The position numbers were made by a program, and so were the translations under genes. The notes below the pieces were generated by a model. The model had not been told where the DNA came from. It worked only from the letters and a program-made list of their open reading frames with translations, and did no database searches. Of a DNA stretch of 34,392 bases, positions 8,740 to 17,142 are shown piece by piece. Source of the DNA: Arsenophonus nasoniae DSM 15247 (GTDB taxonomy: Bacteria > Pseudomonadota > Gammaproteobacteria > Enterobacterales > Enterobacteriaceae); assembly GCF_000429565.1 (NCBI RefSeq), contig NZ_AUCC01000036.1, forward strand, positions 1 through 34,392. The letters run 5' to 3'. Each line of letters starts with the position of its first letter. Positions within the stretch are counted from its first letter, which is position 1.

Positions 8740-9111
8740 GGTTCAGTCACTATAGGTATAACAGTTTTTTACTATGCTAGTGTAATTTCCTGATAACCAA
8801 TAAGCTAGCAATATATAGAGGTAAGTATGTTGAATGAGCTTTTTGAAATAATACTATTTAGCGGGAGTTGTGTACTAAACTTAATAAACACTTGATTAAA
8901 AATCTGAGCAGCTTGAAAAGAATATTTATTTCCTGATTCCAGGTACTGATTAAGTATTGATAAAGAAATCAGTGTTATATTTAATTGTAGAGGCAGCTCA
9001 ATTGTGTAGTGCGTAACCTATAAAAAAGACTTTTATTGATTGTGATGTTTGTCATTGGATATGCTAAATATTTGTTTCGCTTTTTAACAAGGGGCAATTG
9101 TAAGATATTGC
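8740..9111. other. Intergenic region, no supported gene
   Basis: AT-rich spacer between the HEPN-like gene and the toxI promoter. A 22-codon frame starting at 8828 has a GAGG-type Shine-Dalgarno, but I cannot support it as a gene. Nothing else is recognised. Confidence 0.45.
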
Positions 9112-9139
9112 TTGACTAATGCTTTAGTCGGATTATAAT
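9112..9139 (+). promoter_or_regulatory. Sigma-70 promoter of the toxI-like RNA
   Basis: TTGACT (9112-9117) and a perfect TATAAT (9134-9139) are separated by 16 bases, directly before the antitoxin-type repeat. Transcription would start near 9146. A strong promoter before the repeat is the usual type III toxin-antitoxin layout. Confidence 0.7.
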
Positions 9140-9145
9140 CAAATC

Positions 9146-9189
9146 GAAGGTGAGTCACTACCGTTAAGTGTGAAGTTAAAAAATTATAA
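9146..9189 (+). ncRNA. toxI: ToxI-type antitoxin RNA, single remaining repeat
   Basis: The segment 9148-9185 contains, in order, AGGTGA, CTACC and TTAAGTG, then an A-rich tail. To my recollection these blocks occur in the same order and spacing in the 36-base repeat of the ToxI antitoxin RNA of Pectobacterium. In working systems several tandem copies form the pseudoknot RNAs that wrap the toxin. Here I see one copy between a strong promoter and the terminator that normally separates toxI from toxN. The array has apparently contracted. The RNA may still be made, but its partner toxin gene is broken. Confidence 0.65.
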
Positions 9190-9212
9190 GCCTCGCTTTT
9201 GCGAGGCTTTTT
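9190..9212 (+). terminator. Terminator between toxI and toxN
   Basis: Stem GCCTCGC (9190-9196) with GCGAGGC (9201-9207), loop TTTT, then TTTTT. In type III systems this leaky terminator sets the ratio of antitoxin RNA to toxin mRNA; the toxN start is 20 bases downstream. Confidence 0.85.
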
Positions 9213-9231
9213 GCTATCAAGGAGTTGATTG

Positions 9232-9777
9232 GTGAAGTTTTACGTTATTGATGATGTTTACATACAGTATTTGCAATGTTCCGATGAAAAAGTGCGTGAA
9301 ATCAAAGGAACCAGGCCGTATATTGGTGTTGTATTTGAGTAAATGGAATAGAATTTTTAGCTCCGCTAACTTCATATAAACCAAAACAGGACAATATCCC
9401 AAATGCTTCCCCTCTAATTTTCAAAATGCATGAGCTTGGCAATGAAGAGAACAAAACTTGGAATGGTACAGCTAAACAATATGATTCCTGTATTAAGTTC
9501 TGAGAAAACATTATTGGATCTATCAACACAAGCGCCAAAGTATCAAAATATGCTGAACTTACAGCAGCAGTATTTGCGTAAGAATAAAGAAAAGCTCCAG
9601 AAAAAAGCGGAGAAGCTATATAAAATTGTCTCAAAAGGTTATGCAAAAGGCTTAATTAACCAGTGTTGTGACTTTAGAACTCTTGAAGCTGCGATGAAAA
9701 CTTATTCATCACAGGTAAATCAATTTGCTTCACAAGATAAGCTGGTTACTTTGACAAAGATGCTTGCCAAAAATTAG
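9232..9777 (+). pseudogene. toxN: ToxN/AbiQ-family type III toxin (endoribonuclease), double frameshift
   Basis: An intact ToxN would be an RNA-cutting toxin held inactive by ToxI RNA. The GTG start at 9232-9234 follows AAGGAG and gives MKFYVIDDVYIQYL, then PYIGVVFE, typical of the family N-terminus. TAA at 9340-9342 ends this frame after 36 residues. The next 39 codons continue one frame away (NGIEFLAPLTSYKP), including the LAPLTS motif that holds the catalytic Thr-Ser in ToxN. The original frame resumes at about 9457 (LGMVQLNNMIPV) and runs to the normal C-terminus. The simplest reading is loss of one G at about 9339 and gain of one A in the AAAA run at 9453-9456. Total coding length, about 181 codons, is normal for the family. 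No active toxin is expected. Confidence 0.85.
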
Positions 9778-10700
<923 letters not shown>

Positions 10701-11309
10701 GGCACTGTTGCAAATATCGTGATGCGGTCGCCTTATTTGTTGGTGAAGGTCTTAGATTGCAAAGACGCTACTCACCAGACACATTCTGCCCAAGGATGGC
10801 CGAAGTAAAACGACTTTGCCTGGCCTTTACACGGCGCCCGCATCACCTTAATCCCTTTTATCGTGGCAAAAGCCATCTTCATCGATTTAAAACCCAGCGT
10901 GGCGCTGGTTATCTGTTTCAGTTTGCCATGATCGCATTCGATAACATTATTTCAGTACTTAAGTTATCGGTGCCCGACGTCAGACGGACATTGACCTTCA
11001 CGCTTGAGCTGAGTGTGCGCACGAGCATATGTCGGAGATTTATCTGTATTGATAACGCGTGGGAGCTGCCCCTATAGGCGCATAACGCTGAACCCTGCGA
11101 TAGAGGGGGTGGCCAACATGCACGCCGTATTCGGCCGGCATCGCTTGCAGCTCACGATAACTAATGCCGTATTTGCAGTATCAGCTACTACCGACAGAAT
11201 AATGTCGCAGGCAAAGTGATCGGCCTTTAAAAACATTCATGTTGTACACCCTTGATTAAATCGTCAGGAAAGATTAGCCGCAATCCGACCTGATCTTTGC
11301 AACAGTGCT
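10701..11309 (-). mobile_element. IS6-family element, internally deleted, minus orientation
   Basis: The right end is GGCACTGTTGCAAAT at 10701 and the left end TTTGCAACAGTGC at 11296-11308, with the final base changed. The length is about 609 bases, against roughly 820 for IS26-like elements. The transposase (10752-11240) is not functional. It ends three bases from the stop codon of the RTX gene. Confidence 0.85.
10752..11240 (-). pseudogene. IS6-family transposase, internal deletion and frameshifts
   Basis: The reading starts MNVFKGR at 11240, continues through a segment matching the IS26 helix-turn-helix region, and breaks early by frameshift. After the RVQRYAP block the sequence jumps to WQLPRVINTDKSPTY, so about 70 codons are missing. 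These include the first catalytic Asp (the MDETY region in IS26). The remaining parts include NVIECDHGKLKQ, with the catalytic Glu, and the C-terminus ending near 10752. The same deletion point and the same early frameshift are seen in the plus-strand copy at 12337. Confidence 0.85.
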
Positions 11310-11311
11310 AT

Positions 11312-11881
11312 TTAAAATAGTATGAGATCCGTTTCAGGATTGATTATCCCGAAGGCATTGATTTGAAAGTCTGCTTGTCCATCTCCATCATGATCAAGCA
11401 TTAAGTATGATGAAGTTAAATTTTGGGATTCATTATAATTACAATGAACGATCAATTCATTTTTATGTTGAGAAAAACAATTGACTTGTTTAATTTCGAT
11501 AGTATTACCATTAATTTTGCTAAGGGCAGAAATATCGATTTTATCGCGACCAGTCTCAAAATCCATTATAGTATCTGGTGAAGAATATAATGAATCATTG
11601 ATTGATTGATATATAAAAAGATCTTTTCCTTTGCCACCAATCAGGGTGTCCTTTCCCCCGTAACTATATATTTTATCGTTGCCATCACCACCTGCTATGA
11701 CATCAAATTTGTTGCCACCATATATTGTATCGTCCCCTTTACCGCCACTTAAATAATTGATTTCTTCTTCTCTACCACATAGGATATCGTTTCCATCGCC
11801 ACCGAGTGTTTTATATTCTTTTTTGCCATATGACTGGCTGATAGGCGTATTAGTATCACTGTTCTTGGAATTAAATGTCAT
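11312..11881 (-). CDS. Small stand-alone RTX protein with serralysin-type C-terminus
   Basis: The 189-residue protein has a roughly 25-residue leader without a cleavable signal peptide. RTX repeats follow at about 26-100 (LGGDGNDILCG, GGKGDDTIYGG, GGDGNDKIYS, GGKGKDLFIY), then a segment like the M10-peptidase C-terminal domain (DTIMDFETGRDKIDIS; LDHDGDGQADFQI) ending in hydrophobic ILF. Such C-termini carry the type I secretion signal. There is no protease domain. AAGGAA lies seven bases before the ATG at 11879-11881, so this looks like a true start rather than a truncation. It is flanked by IS6 copies in opposite orientation, which suggests acquired DNA. No type I exporter is in the window. 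Function unknown; a calcium-binding secreted protein is likely. Confidence 0.85.
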   Translation of the reverse strand: MTFNSKNSDTNTPISQSYGKKEYKTLGGDGNDILCGREEEINYLSGGKGDDTIYGGNKFDVIAGGDGNDKIYSYGGKDTLIGGKGKDLFIYQSINDSLYSSPDTIMDFETGRDKIDISALSKINGNTIEIKQVNCFSQHKNELIVHCNYNESQNLTSSYLMLDHDGDGQADFQINAFGIINPETDLILF

Positions 11882-12336
11882 TAAATATTCCTTCTATTTT
11901 TTACCAAAAGTTAACGTAAACACCATAAATTAATTTACATAAAAAACCAAAATGTAACATGATGAGATAATTTTTCCTGATTTATTATTCAACAGATTGA
12001 TTCTATTACATTAATTTTTACATTTGAGCCTGTGACAAATCATGATGTCATCTACCCACCCGCCTTATGCCGCGATAATTAAAATTTAGTAGTTTGGGCT
12101 GATATACATCATGATATAAGTAAGCTTTTATCTATTCTATTCTATTCTATTCTGTTTATTATTATCACCTTTTATAATTCATTATTTTGTCATTTTTGGA
12201 TGAATAAAACTCATCAAACTTAATAATCTTTCTCTCTGTTACTTGACAAAATCAGCACTATTATTAGCAAAAGAAGTTCATTGTGGATTAACAAGCTAGT
12301 ATGGATTTATAAAGCAAAATAAATGTTGATTGCATG
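11882..12336. other. Intergenic region upstream of the RTX gene
   Basis: About 455 AT-rich bases holding the RTX promoter region and the pentanucleotide repeat at 12131. No gene is recognised. Confidence 0.45.
12131..12154. repeat. Pentanucleotide tandem repeat (TCTAT)4
   Basis: Four perfect TCTAT units followed by TCTG, about 250 bases upstream of the RTX start. Such tracts slip during replication; whether this one affects expression is unknown. Confidence 0.85.
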
Positions 12337-12638
12337 GTCACTGTTGCAAAGATCAGGTCGGATTGCGGCTAATCTTTCCTGACGATTTAATCAAGGGTGT
12401 ACAACATGAATGTTTTTAAAGGCCGATACATTGCCTGCGACATTATCCTGTCGGTAGTAGCTGGTACTGCAAATACGGCATTAGTTATCGTGAGCTGCAA
12501 GCGATGCTGGCCGAACACGACGCGCATGTTGGCCAGCCCCTCTATCGCAGGGTTCAGCGTTGTGCGCCTATAGTGGCAGCTCCCACGCGTTATCAATACA
12601 GATAAATCTTCGACATACGCTCATGTGCACACTCAGCT
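12337..12638 (+). mobile_element. IS6-family left part, plus orientation, same internal deletion
   Basis: It begins with a degenerate terminal repeat (CACTGTTGCAAAG from 12339) and runs in parallel with the inverted copy at 10701-11309. It has the same MNVFKGR start (12406), the same early frameshift, and the same jump from the VQR.AP block to WQLPRVINTDK. Clear similarity ends at about 12638, where an IS481-type segment begins. The 3' half is missing. With the copy at 10701 it forms an inverted pair around the RTX gene. Confidence 0.8.
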
Positions 12639-12702
12639 AAAATATGAAAGTCTGGACTTCGGTTGACAATGAGTTTTTTCTAATTGTAGCCTGAGGTAAG
12701 AT

Positions 12703-13008
12703 ATGATGAATATTAAAACTAAACCAGATATTGCGCCTAAAACAAAGATCTTAAATCATGCTCGTGAGAGCAAAAACGTTGCTCAAACTTGTTGCTATTT
12801 TGGGATAAGTAGAGAGACCTATTACACGGGGAAAAGAGCTTACGAACGAGAAGACGAGAAAGGCTTAAGCAACATAAACCTTGCCCTGAAAAACCGACAG
12901 GAAGAGTTGCAAAAATATATTGAAGGACTCGTTATTTACTTGCGTACAACTATCATTTTGGCCCACAACGGATAGCTTGCTATTTTCTCCGGTTTCACAA
13001 CATATGTC
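12703..13008 (+). pseudogene. IS481-family transposase, N-terminal fragment
   Basis: The frame starts MMNIKTKPDIAPKTKILNHA behind TGAGG and carries a helix-turn-helix (residues about 24-45, NVAQTCCYFGISRETYY) followed by KRAYEREDEKGL, typical of IS481-family transposases. A single-base loss near 12946 shifts the frame: TAG in the first frame ends it at 12973-12975. The expected continuation (YHFGPQRIACYFLRFHNI) reads on in the next frame to about 13005, where similarity stops. The whole integrase (DDE) domain is missing, so it cannot transpose by itself. Confidence 0.75.
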
Positions 13009-13107
13009 ACTTAGAACCTCGGCTGCCATTTGATCTTATCAATCTGGTTTATTTTTTAACACTTCATTATTAGGTTTTAACCAACACACTGATTATCCTA
13101 TTAACCC

Positions 13108-13704
13108 CTACTTAATTGGCATCAATATCTTCTTGATCATATAGATAAATGACTCTAAACGATTGGCCAAATCAAACTCTGGCTCCATAAGATCACGTCC
13201 GATTGCACCGTCAGCGATGGTCATTAACCAGGAAGCGGTATTTTCAATCGATAATTTTGGATCAATTTCGCTATTACTGACGCCATGCTTTAGAACATCA
13301 ACCAGTTGTTGTCTGACAATTTTTTCATTTTCAATAAAAGTGCTATTAATTACTGGGTTTCTACTGGCTTCGGCAATAATTTCCAGACTTAAGCGGGCAT
13401 AGGTTGGCTCATTATAAAGTTGTAATAGCCTGGTCATCATAGTAATAACAGTTTCAATGGCCGAACCGTTGGTCTGTTCTATCTGTAGTAGCATGGCTAA
13501 ATCGGCCTGATCTTGTAAAGCAATAGCTTCAATAATGGCATTTTTAGTTGGATAGTAATGGAATAAATTTCCGGGACTCATGCCAGCGGCTTTGCATATT
13601 TCCGCTGTTGAAGTGGCATGAAACCCTTTTTGAACAAAACAGTGAATGGCGGCGGTAATGATCTGTTTTTTCTTAGCACGTTGTTTTTCCGTTTGGTCAG
13701 CCAT
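13108..13704 (-). CDS. TetR/AcrR-family transcriptional regulator
   Basis: A 198-residue repressor-type protein with the TetR N-terminal DNA-binding domain: KKQIITAAIHCFVQKGF, then the recognition region TSTAEICKAAGMSPGNLFHYY. A helical ligand-binding domain follows. The start is set at the ATG at 13702-13704 (MADQTEKQ) because GGAG lies seven bases before it; an upstream ATG at 13728 has no good Shine-Dalgarno. It is divergent from the agmatine deiminase-like gene, with an inverted repeat between the two that may be its operator. The usual role would be to control itself and the divergent gene in response to a small molecule; the ligand is unknown. Confidence 0.88.
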   Translation of the reverse strand: MADQTEKQRAKKKQIITAAIHCFVQKGFHATSTAEICKAAGMSPGNLFHYYPTKNAIIEAIALQDQADLAMLLQIEQTNGSAIETVITMMTRLLQLYNEPTYARLSLEIIAEASRNPVINSTFIENEKIVRQQLVDVLKHGVSNSEIDPKLSIENTASWLMTIADGAIGRDLMEPEFDLANRLESFIYMIKKILMPIK

Positions 13705-13780
13705 ATTGATCTCCAAAACAGTAGACAATAATTTTTAGACTGATTAATCTATCTATTTTTAAACTAGAAATAAAGGGCTT

Positions 13781-13809
13781 TTCACCGATTAGTGTTAAAC
13801 AACGGTGAA
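13781..13809. promoter_or_regulatory. Candidate operator of the TetR-type regulator
   Basis: A perfect inverted repeat, TTCACCG (13781-13787) and CGGTGAA (13803-13809), lies in the 154-base gap between the divergent regulator and deiminase-like genes. Position and symmetry suit a TetR-family operator; the spacer of 15 bases is a little long. Confidence 0.5.
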
Positions 13810-13858
13810 TTTTGATTATTTAGTTGTTTGTTAAATTATTTTAGTGGGATAGGACAAA

Positions 13859-14866
13859 ATGTATTACTTTCCGCACGAATCGCAGGCACATACTTGCACC
13901 TGGATGGCATTTGGTATGTCTGCAACCATTTGGCCAAAACACTTAATTGCTAGCCTACAGCAAAATTTAGCCGATATTGCCTTAGCGATTGCACAATTTG
14001 AACCGGTTAATTTGTTGGTTACGCCTGAAAATTATCCCGTTGCTTGGAATTTACTTGGTAGTTCGGTGAACTATGTGGAAGTGCCACTTAACGATATTTG
14101 GATCAGGGATAGCGGTGCTAATTTTGTGTTGGATAAAAGCTCGGGGCAACTGGTGGCTATCGATTTTAATTTTAATGGTTGGGGCAATAAACAGCGGCAT
14201 AATTTTGATCGTCATGTAGCAAAAATTATGGCGGACTATACAAACAGCCAACTAATTAAAGCAAATATTAACATTGAAGGTGGCAGTATTGAAGTTAATG
14301 GTTCAGGAGTCGGGATATTTACCGAAAGCTCTATCTTAAATAGTGCTCGTAATCCTAATTGCACGCGCCAGCAAATAGAAGAAAAATTAAAAACCTATTT
14401 AGGATTGACGGAGATTATTTGGTTAAAAGGTATTAAAGGTTATGATATTACCGATGGCTATATCGATTTTTATGCTCGTTTTATTGATGATAACGGTATT
14501 ATTATTAGTTTGGAAAACGATACTTATTCTTTTGATTATCGAGTTACCAGAGAGCATCAAGATCGCTTAATAGCGATGAATAAAATTAAAAATATAACTA
14601 TATTAAATACGCCGCAAAATGTCAGAGTTAACCGTCAGCGTTATCCTGAATTTGCTGCCAGTTATGTTAATTATTATCTCTGTCAACAGGCAGTGATAAT
14701 GCCAGAATTTGGTGATCAAAAGGCAGATAAAGCCGCTATAGAAATATTAACAGACTGTTTTCCCAAGCGTAACATTGTCAGTGTTAATATTGATACCATC
14801 GCTATCGGCGGCGGTGGTATTCATTGTGTGACGCAACAACAACCAAAAACCGCTATTAATCCATAG
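13859..14866 (+). CDS. Agmatine deiminase / porphyromonas-type peptidylarginine deiminase-like protein
   Basis: This family hydrolyses agmatine to N-carbamoylputrescine or acts on related guanidines. The 335-residue protein shows NDIWIRDSGANF (about 78-89), NIEGGSIEVNG, and the C-terminal active-site motif GGGGIHCVTQQ with the nucleophile C323. The usual G-H-x-D motif with the catalytic histidine reads DGYIDFYAR here: residue 201 is Tyr (codon TAT, 14459-14461), one base from His CAT. The enzyme may be inactive or altered. Length is slightly short for AguA (about 365). The divergent TetR-type gene is its likely regulator. No carbamoylputrescine amidase gene (aguB) is adjacent, so the polyamine role is uncertain. 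Confidence 0.8.
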   Translation: MYYFPHESQAHTCTWMAFGMSATIWPKHLIASLQQNLADIALAIAQFEPVNLLVTPENYPVAWNLLGSSVNYVEVPLNDIWIRDSGANFVLDKSSGQLVAIDFNFNGWGNKQRHNFDRHVAKIMADYTNSQLIKANINIEGGSIEVNGSGVGIFTESSILNSARNPNCTRQQIEEKLKTYLGLTEIIWLKGIKGYDITDGYIDFYARFIDDNGIIISLENDTYSFDYRVTREHQDRLIAMNKIKNITILNTPQNVRVNRQRYPEFAASYVNYYLCQQAVIMPEFGDQKADKAAIEILTDCFPKRNIVSVNIDTIAIGGGGIHCVTQQQPKTAINP

Positions 14867-14897
14867 CGGTTCTCCATTATCACCATTACTGGCGTAG

Positions 14898-16586
14898 TTA
14901 ACGCTCGATCTTTTTATATAACACCAAATTCTCTTCTGTTTCATCGGGGCGGTGGCCGATCCAGAATATTTCCATGCCTGGTGGCGGTTCTCTAACCTGT
15001 TTGGAAAGATCAAGCAGCCAACGGCAATTAGGCGGAGTTTCGTAGTAATATTGTGATTGATGTAAAATTCCGGTGTAGTAATAAAGCATTGGCGCTTCTG
15101 ATTCACCCACTTCATGGGAGACCATACAGTCGGTAGGGAGATATTCGCTGGCAATATGCTGTTTTAGATCGGCAAACACATTTTGATAACCTTTTGCATA
15201 ATCTATCCAGCCAATAAAGAGGGAAAAGACTAATCCCCAGATAACAGTCAGTCCTAAACACCATATTTGAGCCGCTTTTAAAGCTAGTTGGTTGGCTAAA
15301 AAACGTTTTTTAAATAGCCAGATTAACGTGATAGCTAACGCAAATAAAAAGGCTAACCAAGAAAAGTGAGGCTGATAGCCGCTTGGCAACCATTGACGAA
15401 AGATTGCTAGTAATTGATGGTGTTCAGCGGATAAAGATAACCCATAGCCAATCCATATTAACGGGATAAGTAGGGAAAACAAAATTAGACTAAAGTAATA
15501 ACCAATTTTATATATTAGTGAGGGTAATAGACAAAAACAGTGGGTCGCCAATAATGCCATCGGTGCAATAAAAGGTAATAAATATAACGCGCGACCCGAG
15601 GCTGAAATTTGTAATAAAATAACGCCTAATAATACAAAGCAAGTCGGTAAAAAAAACCTATTGTCGGTAAGATTTTTTATTGGTTGTTTTAAGATAAAAA
15701 TAAAAGCTAAGATGCCTGATGGTAGGGCAAAAAGAAGTATTGCTTCAGGAATACGGAAAACTTTTGCTTTTGCACCTAAATATTCAACTGAAAAACCCAA
15801 AAAACGGCCAATATTATTATCCCAAAACCAAACTTTAAACAGTTCAGGGTTATCACGAAAAAGCAAAATTGGCCAGGGTAAAATTAAACATAAAGATAGC
15901 AGCCCAGCAATAATTGCCAGAGAGTAATAGCATTTATTGCGACAAGTTTTTAAACAAATTGGCGCTAGAATTAAACAGATCCAAATTAAGCCGGGAACAA
16001 AAACGCCCTTTGAGAGCATAGTAATGACGGTACCGGCCGTTAACCAAACGGTGGAAAAGAGATTGTTTTCCTGTTTAATGAGACCTAATAAGCCATATAA
16101 ACCAATAATAGTTCCTGCGATCAATGCGGTATCGGTAAACATATCGTGGCTATGGCGTAATATACCCGGCGCTGATGCGAATAGCGCTAGTGCTATCCAG
16201 ATGCGATGATCAGAAAAGCTATCTGCAGAGAAGAAACGACGGGCTAAAAAAACAAAAAAAGATAAGCTCAAAGCAGAAAAAAATAACGTGGCAGTTCTGG
16301 CTGCATCATGCATCGGTAACCAAGCGGAAAAAAGATGGACACCCATGGTTGCAACCCAATAATAGAGCGGGGGTTTTTCCATGAACGGTTGGCCAGCGTT
16401 AGTTGGGATCAGCCAATTATCTGTTTCATACATGGTTTGTATAATACCAAAACTATAATTTTCATCTTGTTTCCAGGGATTGTGTCCAAAGATACCAGGC
16501 AGCAGGTAAATCAACAGAAACAGTAAGAAACCGAATAGCGTTTTTATATCTGCTTTAGATAAAGGGTTGTTATTTATTATTGCCAT
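14898..16586 (-). CDS. GT39/ArnT-like integral membrane glycosyltransferase
   Basis: A 562-residue protein with ten or more predicted membrane segments. The first periplasmic loop carries the acidic pair D41-E42 (WKQDENYSF) and then EKPPLYYW (70-77), both typical of PMT/ArnT-type transferases that move sugars from undecaprenyl-phosphate carriers. ArnT adds aminoarabinose to lipid A. Here the similarity supports the fold and chemistry but not the acceptor. No other arn genes are adjacent, so I leave the symbol empty. The C-terminal soluble domain (about 460-562) is short. It is convergent with the deiminase-like gene, with 31 bases between stops. The frame is intact. Confidence 0.8.
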   Translation of the reverse strand: MAIINNNPLSKADIKTLFGFLLFLLIYLLPGIFGHNPWKQDENYSFGIIQTMYETDNWLIPTNAGQPFMEKPPLYYWVATMGVHLFSAWLPMHDAARTATLFFSALSLSFFVFLARRFFSADSFSDHRIWIALALFASAPGILRHSHDMFTDTALIAGTIIGLYGLLGLIKQENNLFSTVWLTAGTVITMLSKGVFVPGLIWICLILAPICLKTCRNKCYYSLAIIAGLLSLCLILPWPILLFRDNPELFKVWFWDNNIGRFLGFSVEYLGAKAKVFRIPEAILLFALPSGILAFIFILKQPIKNLTDNRFFLPTCFVLLGVILLQISASGRALYLLPFIAPMALLATHCFCLLPSLIYKIGYYFSLILFSLLIPLIWIGYGLSLSAEHHQLLAIFRQWLPSGYQPHFSWLAFLFALAITLIWLFKKRFLANQLALKAAQIWCLGLTVIWGLVFSLFIGWIDYAKGYQNVFADLKQHIASEYLPTDCMVSHEVGESEAPMLYYYTGILHQSQYYYETPPNCRWLLDLSKQVREPPPGMEIFWIGHRPDETEENLVLYKKIER

Positions 16587-16944
16587 GAAATTAGATTAGT
16601 TTAATTAAGATAAATATTGTTGTCATTAAGTCCAGCAATGACTTATGGTTATAACATACTAAAATGGTTTACATAATATAATAATCATTAATAAATTATA
16701 TTAGCATAAATGTTAATAACATTGTTGGTTTAAAAATGGCAACGCTTACTCATGTAGGCAATAAAAATAAATATTTTACATTTAATTAATATTTGACAGA
16801 AATTATCAGATCAAACAATCAGTTTATGGGGGAATTTATTTGCCTGGCAAAATGATATCATTATTTTATCGAGTGATAGAGTGCTACTTTTGGCTAGCAT
16901 AACATAAAAATAAATAGAAAAATTTCCTTTTTTTTCATAACGAT

Positions 16945-16965
16945 AAAATGATGATAATCATTTTT
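16945..16965. promoter_or_regulatory. Candidate Fur box
   Basis: AAAATGAT (16945-16952) and ATCATTTT (16957-16964) form a perfect inverted repeat around GATA. The 19 bases from 16947 agree with the Fur consensus GATAATGATAATCATTATC at 15 positions by eye. It is not clear which flanking gene it would serve. Confidence 0.4.
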
Positions 16966-17042
16966 ATAGTGAAAAATCCTTGATTATTTCCTTAGGATCA
17001 CCAGATAATTGCATCTTTAAAATTTCTTTTTTCTTTTTATGA

Positions 17043-17058
17043 AGCCAAACGATTGCGT
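17043..17058 (-). promoter_or_regulatory. Second PurR-like box, overlapping the -10 region
   Basis: On the minus strand ACGCAATCGTTTGGCT differs from the PurR pattern AnGCAAnCGnTTnCnT at one position. Its last base is the first base of TATAAT (17058-17063), a likely ghxP -10 element. Confidence 0.55.
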
Positions 17059-17083
17059 ATAATTGGAATAGTTTATTTTTTTG

Positions 17084-17099
17084 ACGCAATCGTTTTCTT
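17084..17099 (+). promoter_or_regulatory. PurR box of ghxP
   Basis: ACGCAATCGTTTTCTT fits the PurR pattern AnGCAAnCGnTTnCnT at every fixed position and lies 43 bases before the ghxP start. Purine-responsive repression of a purine permease is established in E. coli. Confidence 0.75.
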
Positions 17100-17142
17100 C
17101 TATAGCTAAAAGTTACCTTGAATTTCTAAACAGAGGATCAAC

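Larger units (their letters stand above)
16587..17142. other. Intergenic regulatory region between the glycosyltransferase and ghxP
   Basis: About 556 AT-rich bases without a gene. It holds a Fur-box-like palindrome at 16945-16965 and two PurR-like boxes near a TATAAT at 17058-17063. Confidence 0.6.

Noticed and set aside
8828-8896. Possible 22-residue peptide with a GAGG Shine-Dalgarno
   Set aside because: Too short to support without conservation; mentioned only as content of the spacer.
10757-11077. Plus-strand frame across the IS6-family copy
   Set aside because: It is antisense to the decayed transposase and matches no protein in that direction.
14898-16586. Calling the membrane glycosyltransferase arnT
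   Set aside because: The fold and motifs fit, but there are no arn neighbours and the sequence is diverged, so the acceptor cannot be named.
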